Position numbers and translations under genes: made by a program
Notes under the pieces: generated by a model
Told to the model about the DNA's origin: nothing
Databases searched by the model: none
Seen by the model: only the letters and a program-made list of their open reading frames with translations
Shown here: positions 44,292 to 58,506 of the stretch, piece by piece
Layout: each line of letters opens with the position of its first letter
Position numbering within the stretch: the stretch's first letter is position 1
Assembly (NCBI GenBank): GCA_050250395.1
Contig: JBFWOQ010000002.1
Location: forward strand, 1 to 64,000
Direction of reading: 5' to 3'
DNA length: 64,000 bases
From: JAGPUQ01 sp050250395
GTDB taxonomy: Bacteria > Pseudomonadota > Gammaproteobacteria > Pseudomonadales > Porticoccaceae

Positions 44292-45185
44292 TCATTCCAG
44301 GGTACTGGTCTGGAGACGGTTGCCGGGCATGAACTGCCAGGTGCGAATGATTTCCATCCGGTCCCATTGGCGAAGTTCGGCCGGAAACGGTTTGAACGGC
44401 GCGGCCAGCCGTAGGGTACGGATGGCCGCGAGATCGAGCACACGCTGACCCGAACTCGCCAGGATTTCGACGTCATCCACGGTACCGTCGGGCCGCAGGC
44501 GTACCGCGAGTCGCAGGTTCCCAAAGATGTGGTCACGACGCGCTTCCTCGGGATAGTGCGCGTTGCCGACAGTCTCCACCAGGGTTTCCCAGTCGTCGAG
44601 GTAGGCCGCTGCCGGGTCGGCACGGGTACTGACGGCGGTGACGCGCAGTACGTTGGGCAGACGGCTATAGGAGTTGCGCAGCTTGCCCAGCCGGGCCCGC
44701 AAACTGGCGATTTCCTCGCTGATCTGGGGCAAAGGCGGCGGCTCCGCGGCAGCGGACCCGGCGGCATCCGCGGGAACCGGGGCGGCGGTCGAACTCGGTG
44801 CCAACACGGTTATGGGGGTAGGGTCAGACCCAGTCTCTGGCGCCGGCAGGGCGGGCGACTCCACCACGGGCAGCGCGTCCTGCACCCGGGTGTCGGTGAA
44901 GTCTGCCATCTGCACCTGACTCAGCTCGCTGGGCTGTGGCTGGTCTCCACCACCCAACTGATTGCTCTGTGCCAGAAAATCGGCCTTTTCCGGAGGTTGG
45001 TCCGTTGCGGTCACCGCCAGCGTGACCTCGAGCGACGGGGCCGCCTGCCGCGGTCTATCGCCGGCGAAACCCACTCCGAACAGGACGATCGCATGGACCG
45101 CGAGGGCGAGCAGCAACGCAAAACCCAGCCGGTCCTGGTCGTGATTGATGAATGTCCGCGGAAACCGGGAGACGCTGGAGCTCAA
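44292..45185 (-). CDS. tonB: TonB-family energy transducer (TonB3-like)
   Basis: A 297-residue protein with one N-terminal membrane anchor (LGFALLLALAVHAIVLFGVGFAG, about residues 20-42), a proline/alanine-rich periplasmic linker, a short coiled coil (ISEEIASLRARLGKLRNSY) and a C-terminal TonB domain (YPEEARRDHIFGNLRLAVRLRPDG). The start is a TTG overlapping the gshB stop (TTGA), giving MSSSVSRFPRTF; no better start is seen. In P. aeruginosa the gene at this place, tonB3 (PA0406), is needed for twitching motility, in line with the surrounding pilus genes. No ExbB/ExbD genes are nearby. Confidence 0.85.
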   Translation of the reverse strand: MSSSVSRFPRTFINHDQDRLGFALLLALAVHAIVLFGVGFAGDRPRQAAPSLEVTLAVTATDQPPEKADFLAQSNQLGGGDQPQPSELSQVQMADFTDTRVQDALPVVESPALPAPETGSDPTPITVLAPSSTAAPVPADAAGSAAAEPPPLPQISEEIASLRARLGKLRNSYSRLPNVLRVTAVSTRADPAAAYLDDWETLVETVGNAHYPEEARRDHIFGNLRLAVRLRPDGTVDDVEILASSGQRVLDLAAIRTLRLAAPFKPFPAELRQWDRMEIIRTWQFMPGNRLQTSTLE

Positions 45186-46129
45186 CGCAGTCGCCGTTCG
45201 ATTGCGGTTAGCAGACGCCCACCGATGTCGGTGTCCATTGCGTGGTCGATTTCCCGCGCGCAGGTCGGACTGGTGACATTGATCTCGGTCAGATAGTCGC
45301 CGATGACATCGAGTCCCACGAACAGTAGCCCCAGCTCGCGCAGCGTCGGCGTGACCTGTGCGACGATCCAGCGGTCCCGTTCGGACAGCGGCTGCACGAT
45401 GCCGCTGCCACCCGCCGCCAGGTTGCCGCGCACCTCCCCCACCGCCGGCACCCGCGCCAGGCAGTAGGGCACGGCCTCGCCGTCCACTACCAGGATGCGC
45501 TTGTCGCCCTCGGCAATTTCCGGGATGTAGCGCTGCGCCATGATGGTGGTACGGCCATGCTGGGTCAGAGTCTCGATGATGACGCTGAGATTGGGCTCGT
45601 CGGCGCGCGCCCGGAAAATCCCGATCCCGCCCATGCCATCGAGGGGCTTGTAAATCACGTCGTCGTGGTGGTCGTGGAACGCGCGCAACCGCGCCGGATC
45701 CCGGCTCACCAGCAGTGGCGGCGTACATTGCGGGAACCGGGTGGCAAAAATCTTTTCATTGCAGTCGCGCAGGCTGCCCGGCCGATTGACCACCAACACC
45801 CCGAGCCGCTCCACCGCTTCCAGCAGGTAGGTGCTGTAGATGTATTCGCTGTCGAACGGCGGATCCTTGCGCATCAGCACGCAGTCCAGGGTTTCGAGCG
45901 GGCGCTCTTCCGGCAATCCGAGCTCGAACCAGTTCGTGAGGGAGTCGCGCACCCACAGCGGCGTCAACCGGGCGACCGGCACACAGTCCTCGAGCGCCAA
46001 ATCCGCCTGCTCCATGTACCACAGCGACCAGCCGCGCGCCTGCGCGGCCAGCAGCAATGCCAGGGTAGTATCCTTTTTCGGGTTGATGGTCGCGATCGGA
46101 TCCATGATCACCCCAAGGTTGCGGGACAT
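45182..46129 (-). CDS. gshB: Glutathione synthetase
   Basis: GshB joins gamma-glutamylcysteine and glycine with ATP to form glutathione. The 315-residue protein (E. coli 316) begins MSRNLGVIMDPIATINPKKDTT-like and has ATP-grasp parts: VIYKPLDGMGGIGIFR, GDKRILVVDGEAV and the metal-binding FVGLDVIGDYLTEINVTSPT. The ATG at 46129 is chosen; upstream codons are unconserved. It precedes tonB by overlap and is divergent from pilG, as in Pseudomonas. Confidence 0.96.
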   Translation of the reverse strand: MSRNLGVIMDPIATINPKKDTTLALLLAAQARGWSLWYMEQADLALEDCVPVARLTPLWVRDSLTNWFELGLPEERPLETLDCVLMRKDPPFDSEYIYSTYLLEAVERLGVLVVNRPGSLRDCNEKIFATRFPQCTPPLLVSRDPARLRAFHDHHDDVIYKPLDGMGGIGIFRARADEPNLSVIIETLTQHGRTTIMAQRYIPEIAEGDKRILVVDGEAVPYCLARVPAVGEVRGNLAAGGSGIVQPLSERDRWIVAQVTPTLRELGLLFVGLDVIGDYLTEINVTSPTCAREIDHAMDTDIGGRLLTAIERRLR

Positions 46130-46303
46130 CGCGGTCAACTCCTGACAAGGCGGGGACAAAGCAGCGAAAGCGCGGTCCATTTGGCGATCAAGGCCACCAA
46201 ATATGGATAATAACCCGATGTTGTGTTACATAAGAAACTCGTTATGACGCATGGTTTGTGGCTCCGGTCCGGGTTCCACTCTGTATCGCGCTCTGGGGGG
46301 TCA
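46130..46303. promoter_or_regulatory. Divergent promoter region gshB/pilG
   Basis: The 174-bp spacer is AT-rich in its middle (about 46195-46250), unlike its neighbours, and must drive both gshB and the Pil-Chp operon. I cannot assign -35/-10 boxes with confidence; TTGTGT (46221-46226) and TTATGA (46242-46247) are 15 bp apart. Confidence 0.4.
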
Positions 46304-46726
46304 GTGAGTTCGAACACCTTGAAAATTATGGTAATCGATGACAGCAACACCATCCGCAAAACGGCGGAGACGTTGCTGGTGCGCGCCGGTTGCGAAGTGA
46401 TCACCGCGGTGGACGGATTCGACTCGCTGGCAAAGATCGCCGACTCCCCCCCGGACCTCATTTTCGTCGACATCATGATGCCGCGGCTCGATGGTTACCA
46501 GACCTGCGCCCTGATCAAGAACAACCGCCGCTTTCGCCACATCCCGGTGGTGATGCTGTCGAGCAAGGACGGCTTGTTCGACAAGGCACGGGGGCGCATC
46601 GTGGGCGCGGACGCTTACCTCACCAAGCCGTTCAGCCGCCAGGAATTGATGGACGTGGTCGACCGCATGGCGGGGGGCGGCGCAAACGCCGCTACGGCCG
46701 GGCAAACGGAGGCGGAACCGTCCTAG
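46304..46726 (+). CDS. pilG: Twitching motility response regulator PilG
   Basis: PilG is the single-domain CheY-like regulator of the Pil-Chp system that promotes pilus extension. The 140-residue version begins at a GTG at 46304 after a G-rich run, giving VSSNTLKIMVIDDSNTIRK. The acidic pocket (IDDS), phospho-acceptor aspartate in IFVDIMMPRLDGYQTCALIKNN, the conserved serine in MLSSKDGLFDKA and lysine in YLTKPFS are all intact, and the wording of this stretch is very close to Pseudomonas PilG. An ATG at 46223 in frame would add 27 unconserved residues. Confidence 0.96.
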   Translation: MSSNTLKIMVIDDSNTIRKTAETLLVRAGCEVITAVDGFDSLAKIADSPPDLIFVDIMMPRLDGYQTCALIKNNRRFRHIPVVMLSSKDGLFDKARGRIVGADAYLTKPFSRQELMDVVDRMAGGGANAATAGQTEAEPS

Positions 46727-46801
46727 CGCCACGGACGGAAATACTTTGCGCGGACGGAACTACCGGGTCAACGCCGGATCAAGCCAGGAACGCCGAAACT
46801 G

Positions 46802-47164
46802 ATGTCAACCGTATTGATCATCGACGACTCGCCCGGGGATACCCACCAACTGACCGGAATCCTCGGCCGCCACGGCTACACCGTGATGTCCGCCGCCGAC
46901 GCCGAGCGTGGCGTGCAGGTGGCGCGCGATCAGCAGCCGGATATTGTCCTGATGGACATTGTCATGCCGGGGCTGAACGGCTTTCAGGCCACCCGCCTGC
47001 TGAGTCGGGACGCGCAAACGCGACACATTCCGGTCGTCATGGTTTCGAACAAGGATCAGCAGACGGATCGCGTCTGGGGCGCGCGGCAGGGCGCGCGCGG
47101 CTATGTCACCAAACCGGTTCGCGAGCACGAATTGATCGCCGTGATCGCGAGTCTGCTGCCGTGA
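46802..47164 (+). CDS. pilH: Twitching motility response regulator PilH
   Basis: PilH is the second CheY-like protein of the system, favouring pilus retraction or acting as a phosphate sink. The 120 residues form one receiver domain: LIIDDSPGDTHQL, phospho-aspartate in VLMDIVMPGLNGFQATR, MVSNKDQQTD and the lysine in YVTKPVRE. It follows pilG after 75 bp and precedes pilI by 7 bp. Confidence 0.96.
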   Translation: MSTVLIIDDSPGDTHQLTGILGRHGYTVMSAADAERGVQVARDQQPDIVLMDIVMPGLNGFQATRLLSRDAQTRHIPVVMVSNKDQQTDRVWGARQGARGYVTKPVREHELIAVIASLLP

Positions 47165-47171
47165 TGCCCGC

Positions 47172-47726
47172 ATGAACGCCGCGGCGCCGCCCGATCCGTT
47201 TGCCCTGCTGCAGGATTTGGCCCGAACCTTTGTCAAGGCGGCAAGCCCGCTGCCGGCGCAGGCGGAGTACGCCCCGGTGGCAACCATGGTCGCGTTCCGC
47301 CTCGCCGGCTGCGATGCGCTGGTCGACCTCGAGTGCCTTTCGGAGATTCTCCCGGTACGCCACCTGACGCGCCTGCCTCAGGTCCAGCCCTGGATGCGCG
47401 GTATTGCCAATGTGCGCGGCAAACTCCTGCCGGTGGTCGACGGCGCCGAATTCCTGGGGCAGGGCGCGACGGCTCCGTCCAAAGACCAGCGCATACTGGT
47501 CATGATCTCGGACGATTTTTCCGCGGGCGTGATCGTCGATCGGGTCGATGGATTGCGGCATTTTGCCCATGACGCCTTCCGCGAACGGCAAGAGTTCCAA
47601 GCCGGACCTTTTCATCCGTTTGTCGCGGGTGGACTGATCGACGCCAACCGGCGTATCTTGCCGCTGTTCGATCCCGCCCTGCTGTTTCAGGATCCCGCGT
47701 TTCGCGACGCCTCGCTAGGCAGATGA
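47172..47726 (+). CDS. pilI: CheW-like adaptor PilI
   Basis: PilI couples the PilJ receptor to the ChpA kinase. The 184 residues contain one CheW domain after a 35-residue lead (MVAFRLAGCDALVDLECLSEIL, VQPWMRGIANVRGKLLPVVDG, RILVMISDDFSAGVIVDRVDGL). It overlaps pilJ by ATGA at the end, so translation is coupled. Confidence 0.95.
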   Translation: MNAAAPPDPFALLQDLARTFVKAASPLPAQAEYAPVATMVAFRLAGCDALVDLECLSEILPVRHLTRLPQVQPWMRGIANVRGKLLPVVDGAEFLGQGATAPSKDQRILVMISDDFSAGVIVDRVDGLRHFAHDAFRERQEFQAGPFHPFVAGGLIDANRRILPLFDPALLFQDPAFRDASLGR

Positions 47727-50326
47727 GTCAACCGAAAACCAGCAGCCGGAGCAGCCTTGCCGCCATGGAAACGAAATCAGCGAGAGGACGCGCGCTCACC
47801 GGTTTGCCGGTGATCGTCCTGGTGGTGGGGCTGATCGCGCTTACGATCGCGCTCGGCTACATTTTCTATACGCTGTACCGGAATTCCGAATACGACCGCG
47901 CCAGCGTGCAGATGGCCGCCGATGTGCGAGTCCTCGTCGAACAACTGTCGGAAACCGCCTCCGCCGCATCCCTCGGAGACGACGAAGCGCGTCGCGCCAT
48001 GCTCCGCTTGCGCGCGCGGATGGATGCCATCTGGCTCGACGTTGAGCACAATCTCGCGGACCAGCTACCGGCCGCACAGGTTGCGGCCTTTGGCCAGGAA
48101 TGGAAACAGATCCAGACCCAGGTCGACACCATCGCGGCCCAAGGCGACTCGGCCGCGGGCTTTCGGCAGGCCCTGGCCTCGGCCCGGGATGCCATCCCCA
48201 GGCTGCGCGAAACCACCGGTGTCCTCGGTAAAACCCTGGTCACCGCACAAGCTTCGACGACGGAGGTGGATGCAGGCTACTCTCTCGTCGCCGCCGTTGA
48301 GCAGATGGCCGCTGCCATCGAGGCGCTTTCCCAGCCGGATCGCAATGCCGCGGAAACCCTGCCCGGCCTGCGGGAACAAAAGGAGCATTTTGCCGCGGTG
48401 CTGTCCGGCCTGCGCAATGGCGACACAGCCCGGAATTTCTCGCCGGCCCGCAATCAGGCGGCGCGACTGCAACTCGCCGTGGTAGCCGACGGTTTCCGGC
48501 CGCTGGCAGCCGCGTTGGATGCTGTCGAGGGATTTGCTCCCGGCGTGGTGGCGAGCCAGACGGCAACCACGGCGATCCTGACCAGCCGCGACAGCCTGGT
48601 CGTACAGGGCGACGACCTGTCCCAGGGCATCCGCGGCCTGGGCAGCGCCAACCGGGAAATACTGCCCGGTTTCAGCATCACCGCCCTGGCCATTGTCGGC
48701 GTCGGGTTGCTGGTGGCCGGACTCGCCACTCTGGCCTTCATTCTGGTCGCCGACACGCGCCGGAGACTACGGGAAACCGCGCTCGCGAACCAGGCTCATC
48801 AGGACGCTATCCTGCGCTTGCTGGACGAGATCCAGGACCTGGGCCAGGGGGATCTCACCGTCGAGGCCACGGTAACCCAGGATTTCACCGGCGCCATTGC
48901 CGACGCAATCAACTACTCCATTCAACAATTGCGTGAATTGGTGTCGCGCATCGTTGCGACGGCTGCCGATGTGTCGGCGGCATCGGACAGCACGCGCGCC
49001 ACCGCCTTGCAACTGTCGCAAGCCGCCGAAAATCAATCGCACGAAATTACCGACGCTTCCGCCGCGATCAATGAGATGGCGATCACCATCGATCAGGTGT
49101 CCGCCAATGCCACCGAGTCCGCCGCGGTCGCCGAGCGCTCGGTATCCATTGCCGCTCATGGCGCGTCGGTCGTGCGCAATACCATCACCGGCATGGATCG
49201 CATCCGCGACCAGATCCAGGAAACTTCGAAACGGATCAAGCGCCTGGGAGAAGGCTCCCAGGAAATCGGCGACATCGTCTCCCTGATCGGCGACATCGCC
49301 GACCAGACCAATATCCTGGCGCTCAACGCCGCGATTCAAGCTTCCATGGCGGGCGATGCCGGACGCGGCTTCGCGGTGGTGGCGGATGAAGTGCAACGCC
49401 TGGCCGAACGCTCGGCCAGCGCCACCAAACAGATTGCCGCGCTCGTCACGGCGATCCAGTCCGACACCACCGCGGCCGTGGCCTCGATGGAACAGACTAC
49501 CGCCGAAGTGGTGGCGGGCGCGGCGCTGAGCCAGGACGCCGGCGTGGCATTGGGCGAAATCGAAACCGTCTCCACCAACCTGGCGGAGTTGATCCAGGAT
49601 ATTTCGACCGCCGCGCGTCACCAGTCCACCACGGCTGGCCACATCTCCAACACCATGAACGTGATCCAGGAGATCACCTCGCGCACCCTGGAGCAGGCCA
49701 ACCAGACCGCCGCATCCATCGGCGAGCTCGCCGACATGGCGGTCGATCTGCGCGAATCGGTGTCCGGCTTCCGGCTACCGGAAGTCTCGCCACGTCCACC
49801 TGGCAAAGGGAATCCGACCGCCGCTGCGCCCGCCAGCATCCAGCAACCGGACAGCGTGCGGGCCTCACGTCCGGCCGGCACCGCCGCTCCTGCCATGCGG
49901 CACCCGCCATTACATATCGGCTCCGTCCTCGCCGAAAGCAAAGCGGCCATGGACGAGATCGATCGCCAGCACCTGCGTCCGAACCGGGCGCCCGTGCACC
50001 ATACAGAACCGTCCCCTGTCACCGCCCCCGCCGATAGCTCTGCCGCGAGCGATGGATCGGACCGCCAGTGGCCGGGCCGCACGCCGCCGCGAGAACACCA
50101 AGCGCCGGCCCCGCAAGCCACCACTGCTCCCGCCGACCACGCTTTGGCGCTGGAGGATATCGATCTCGAGGACTGGGAACCCGCCCCGTCGCCCGCGCGG
50201 CGATCCGAGCGAGCTGCGCCAAGCATCCCCGAGATCAATCTTGGCGGCATGCTCCACCAGGAGCTTGCGGAAATCGACCTCGACGAATTCGATCTCGACC
50301 CGAACTCCGATTATCCGCGCCGATGA
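47723..50326 (+). CDS. pilJ: Methyl-accepting chemoreceptor PilJ with C-terminal extension
   Basis: PilJ is the membrane receptor of the pilus chemosensory array. Two membrane helices bracket the periplasmic part (LPVIVLVVGLIALTIALGYI near residue 30; ITALAIVGVGLLVAGLATLA near 325). HAMP and the signalling hairpin follow, with the tip IADQTNILALNAAIQASMAG instead of the usual E. coli tip wording, then GFAVVADEVQRLAERSA. The protein has 867 residues against 682 in P. aeruginosa; the last 170 or so are Pro/Ala-rich and end in a very acidic stretch (LEDIDLEDWE, EIDLDEFDLDPNSDY). That tail is unusual. The end overlaps pilK by ATGA. Confidence 0.95.
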   Translation: MSQPKTSSRSSLAAMETKSARGRALTGLPVIVLVVGLIALTIALGYIFYTLYRNSEYDRASVQMAADVRVLVEQLSETASAASLGDDEARRAMLRLRARMDAIWLDVEHNLADQLPAAQVAAFGQEWKQIQTQVDTIAAQGDSAAGFRQALASARDAIPRLRETTGVLGKTLVTAQASTTEVDAGYSLVAAVEQMAAAIEALSQPDRNAAETLPGLREQKEHFAAVLSGLRNGDTARNFSPARNQAARLQLAVVADGFRPLAAALDAVEGFAPGVVASQTATTAILTSRDSLVVQGDDLSQGIRGLGSANREILPGFSITALAIVGVGLLVAGLATLAFILVADTRRRLRETALANQAHQDAILRLLDEIQDLGQGDLTVEATVTQDFTGAIADAINYSIQQLRELVSRIVATAADVSAASDSTRATALQLSQAAENQSHEITDASAAINEMAITIDQVSANATESAAVAERSVSIAAHGASVVRNTITGMDRIRDQIQETSKRIKRLGEGSQEIGDIVSLIGDIADQTNILALNAAIQASMAGDAGRGFAVVADEVQRLAERSASATKQIAALVTAIQSDTTAAVASMEQTTAEVVAGAALSQDAGVALGEIETVSTNLAELIQDISTAARHQSTTAGHISNTMNVIQEITSRTLEQANQTAASIGELADMAVDLRESVSGFRLPEVSPRPPGKGNPTAAAPASIQQPDSVRASRPAGTAAPAMRHPPLHIGSVLAESKAAMDEIDRQHLRPNRAPVHHTEPSPVTAPADSSAASDGSDRQWPGRTPPREHQAPAPQATTAPADHALALEDIDLEDWEPAPSPARRSERAAPSIPEINLGGMLHQELAEIDLDEFDLDPNSDYPRR

Positions 50327-51277
50327 CCACCACCCAGAGGACCAGCCGCCCCGACTCGACCAATCCGGCGGAGAGCGGCCGCGACCACCTTGTACAGGCC
50401 GCGCCCAATCCTGATGACATCGTCCCTCAGCAGCCGTTTGGCACCCTGGTGGACGGTCATTACCAACTGTGGGCTGACTGCTTCGAGAGGGAAACCGGCA
50501 TCGCGATGGATCAGCGCCGCGAACCCTTTGTCCGCCGCCAACTCGAGCAGCGACTGCTGGAATTGGGCTTTAGGGATCCGGACGAGTATTTTGAGTGCCT
50601 GTTGCAAACCGCGGCCGGCGAGGGTGAAAGGCGCCTGCTGCTGGATCGCCTCCTGATCAAGGAAACCCGGTTTTTTCGTCATCGGGAATCCCACGATTTC
50701 GTCCGCGGCATCGTGCATCGTCACGCCACGGCAGGCGGGGGGAGCCTCAACCTGTGGAGCGTCGGCTGCTCCACCGGGCAAGAGGCTTATTCGCTTGCGC
50801 TGGATGCCGTCGAGGGGTTCGGCGCCGCTGGACGCAGCGATGACTTCGCCGTGATCGGGACCGACCTGAGCCGGTCCGCGCTCCGGGAAGCCCGCGTCGG
50901 CACCTACCCCGCGCACGCGCTGCTCGACCTTCCCAAGGAGTATGCGACGCGCTATCTCGAGCCGGTCGGTGCCGGGCGCTTCCGGTTTCGCATCGAAGTG
51001 CGCAGTCGGGTGGCTTTTGTGGTGGACAACCTGCTGCTGCGGCAGCGGGGGTTTTTCCCCGAGGGAGCGGATCTCATCTTCTGCCAGAACCTGTTGATTT
51101 ACTTCCGCCGCTGGCGTCGCCACGACACACTGAATTTTCTCGCCCAGCGCCTCAAGCCCGGCGGTCATCTGATTCTGGGGCCGGGCGAGGCCCACGACTG
51201 GTGTCCGACCGGCCTGACCCGCGTCGAGCACCCCGGCGTCGCGGCCTACCGGCGCCCGGCCGACGGCGAGGCGTCTC

Positions 51278-51288
<11 letters not shown>
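50323..51288 (+). CDS. pilK: Chemoreceptor methyltransferase PilK (CheR family)
   Basis: PilK is the CheR-type enzyme expected to methylate glutamates of PilJ with SAM. The 321-residue product begins MTTTQRTSRPDSTNP at the ATG overlapping pilJ. The N-terminal CheR helices (YFECLLQTAAGEGERRLLLDRLLIKETRFFRHRE) carry the ETRFFR motif; the SAM site is LWSVGCSTGQEAYSLAL, and DLIFCQNLLIYFRRW matches the CheR RNxLIYF motif. Here the first residues are CQN rather than CRN, a mild variation. It overlaps chpA by 11 bp. Confidence 0.94.
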
Positions 51289-56919
<5,631 letters not shown>

Positions 56920-56923
<4 letters not shown>

Positions 56924-57843
56924 AGACAGGCGTGGTCGCGCAGGATGCAGCCGCGCGGACTGTACTGCGCCGGGCACTGGAGGAATTGGGACACGTCGTG
57001 CTGTTCGATGCCGCGCCAGAGTCGCCGGTGGCGCTCGCCGATAGCGACCGTTTCGACCTGCTGGTGTGGGTGGGAACCCGCATCGAAAGCGACCGCCACC
57101 CGAGCCACGACTGTTTCGAACTCGAACTGACACCGGCCTTCATCGCCGCGGCGGATACCGATTACACGGCCTGGAAGCGGAGACTGCGGCAGCGCATCGA
57201 GAATGCTCCCCGCGTTGTCGGGCACTCGGGGCAACTGGCGGCCCGCGCCGAGCGGGTATGGCTGCTGGCCGCGTCCACCGGCGGGCCGGATGCGGTGGAG
57301 CGGTTCCTCGCCGCCGCGACCCCCATGCCCGGTGTTGCACTGCTCTATGTGCAGCACCTGACCGTCGCGCATTTTCCCCAATTGATGCGACGGCTCGCTG
57401 CCCGCGCCAGCCGCTGGCATGTTCAGGTCGCCGACACGGGCAACTATCTCCTCGAAGGCACGCTCTCCGTCGTCGCTCCCGACAACAAACTGCGCATCCA
57501 TCGCGACCGGGGCGCGCGCGTCCTGCGTTCTCCCTGGCCCGGACCCTATCGGCCCAGCGTGGATCAGGTCGCCGAGAGTCTCGCGCTCGCCTATCGCGAA
57601 TCGGCCGGCATGCTGGTGTTCAGCGGCATGGGGGACGATGGCGCCCTGGGCAGCGAGCATATCCGCGAACACGGCGGGGAAGTCTGGGTACAACGTCCGG
57701 ATCGTTGCATCGCGCCCGCCATGCCAGAGGCGGTACTGGCCCGGGGCGAGGTCGACTACAGTGGCGATGTGGCGGCATTGGCGCGTCGCTTCAACTATCG
57801 TTACGGCACACCGGCCCCCGGGCCGCAGGCGGAGGTTTCTTGA
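56920..57843 (+). CDS. chpB: Chemoreceptor methylesterase ChpB (CheB family)
   Basis: ChpB removes methyl groups from PilJ. The 307-residue product starts at a GTG overlapping the chpA stop (GTGA). It has no intact receiver domain: the N-terminal 110 residues only loosely follow one. The CheB catalytic domain is present with Ser119 in LAASTGGPDA, histidine in YVQHLTVAHFP, and aspartate in FSGMGDDGALGSEH. P. aeruginosa ChpB is somewhat longer (343). The end overlaps chpC by TTGA. Confidence 0.93.
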
Positions 57844-58334
57844 GCGACACCGGTGAAGACACCCGCAACGCGGCGGAGGTCGACAGTCTGCTGCTCACGC
57901 TGGCGCAGGATCGACTGCAATTGCTGTTGCCCCAGGCCGCGGTGGCAGAGATTCTCGAAGACGCGCCGCTGCCCGCGCCGACCGCCGCGGATCAACCCTG
58001 GTTGCACGGCTGGTTGCACTGGCGCGGCTGCGAAATCCCCTTGCTCGCCTACGAGGGCATTGCCGGCGGCAGCGCAGCCGCGTTCGAATCCGGCCAACGG
58101 GTCGCGATCGTCAACGCCGTCGGCGCGGCGGCCAGCCAGGGCTTTTATGGGCTCGCGATTCGGGAGTTGCCCCGGCCGTTGCGCCTGAGCGCGGACAGCG
58201 GCCTGCGCGCGCTGGACGTGTCACCCCCGCGCGGCGCGGCGCTCGTCGTCGAGGTTCGCGGCGAACCCGCGCTCATCCCCGATTTCGATCTGCTCGAACA
58301 GTTGGTCCTCGGCGCGGGCCCGAAGCGCAACTGA
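57840..58334 (+). CDS. chpC: CheW-like protein ChpC
   Basis: A 164-residue CheW-domain protein, the second adaptor of the Pil-Chp system, thought to connect further receptors. Reading begins at a TTG with a strong GGAGG five bases upstream (57831-57835), overlapping the chpB stop; no ATG exists near. Recognisable parts are LLLPQAAVAEILEDAPLP, PWLHGWLHWRGCEIPLLAYE and FDLLEQLVLG at the end. ChpD and ChpE, present after chpC in Pseudomonas, are absent here. Confidence 0.9.
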   Translation: MSDTGEDTRNAAEVDSLLLTLAQDRLQLLLPQAAVAEILEDAPLPAPTAADQPWLHGWLHWRGCEIPLLAYEGIAGGSAAAFESGQRVAIVNAVGAAASQGFYGLAIRELPRPLRLSADSGLRALDVSPPRGAALVVEVRGEPALIPDFDLLEQLVLGAGPKRN

Positions 58335-58432
58335 AGCCGGCCTCCGCGCAGCGGCAGACGCACCCCGCTGTGCTAGACTCGCGACCATCCCACTGCGCCC
58401 AAAGCCTGCCCCCGGTGGCGCCGGGCTTGCGG

Positions 58433-58481
58433 CGACAACTTTCGACAACAACTTTCGACAACAACTTTCGGCAACAACTTT
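58433..58481 (+). repeat. 13-bp tandem repeat upstream of the acyl-CoA synthetase gene
   Basis: Unit CGACAACAACTTT: a shortened copy (58433-58442), two perfect ones (58443-58455, 58456-58468) and one with a single change (CGGCAACAACTTT, 58469-58481). It ends 25 bp before the start codon, within the likely leader. The rest of the 172-bp chpC-to-synthetase gap shows only a possible -10 box (TAGACT, 58373-58378) without a matching -35. Confidence 0.95.
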
Positions 58482-58506
58482 GCGAACCAACGCGCTGGAG
58501 ACGATC

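Noticed and set aside
58433..58481. Possible small CRISPR array
   Set aside because: Units are directly adjacent 13-mers with no spacers and there are no cas genes.
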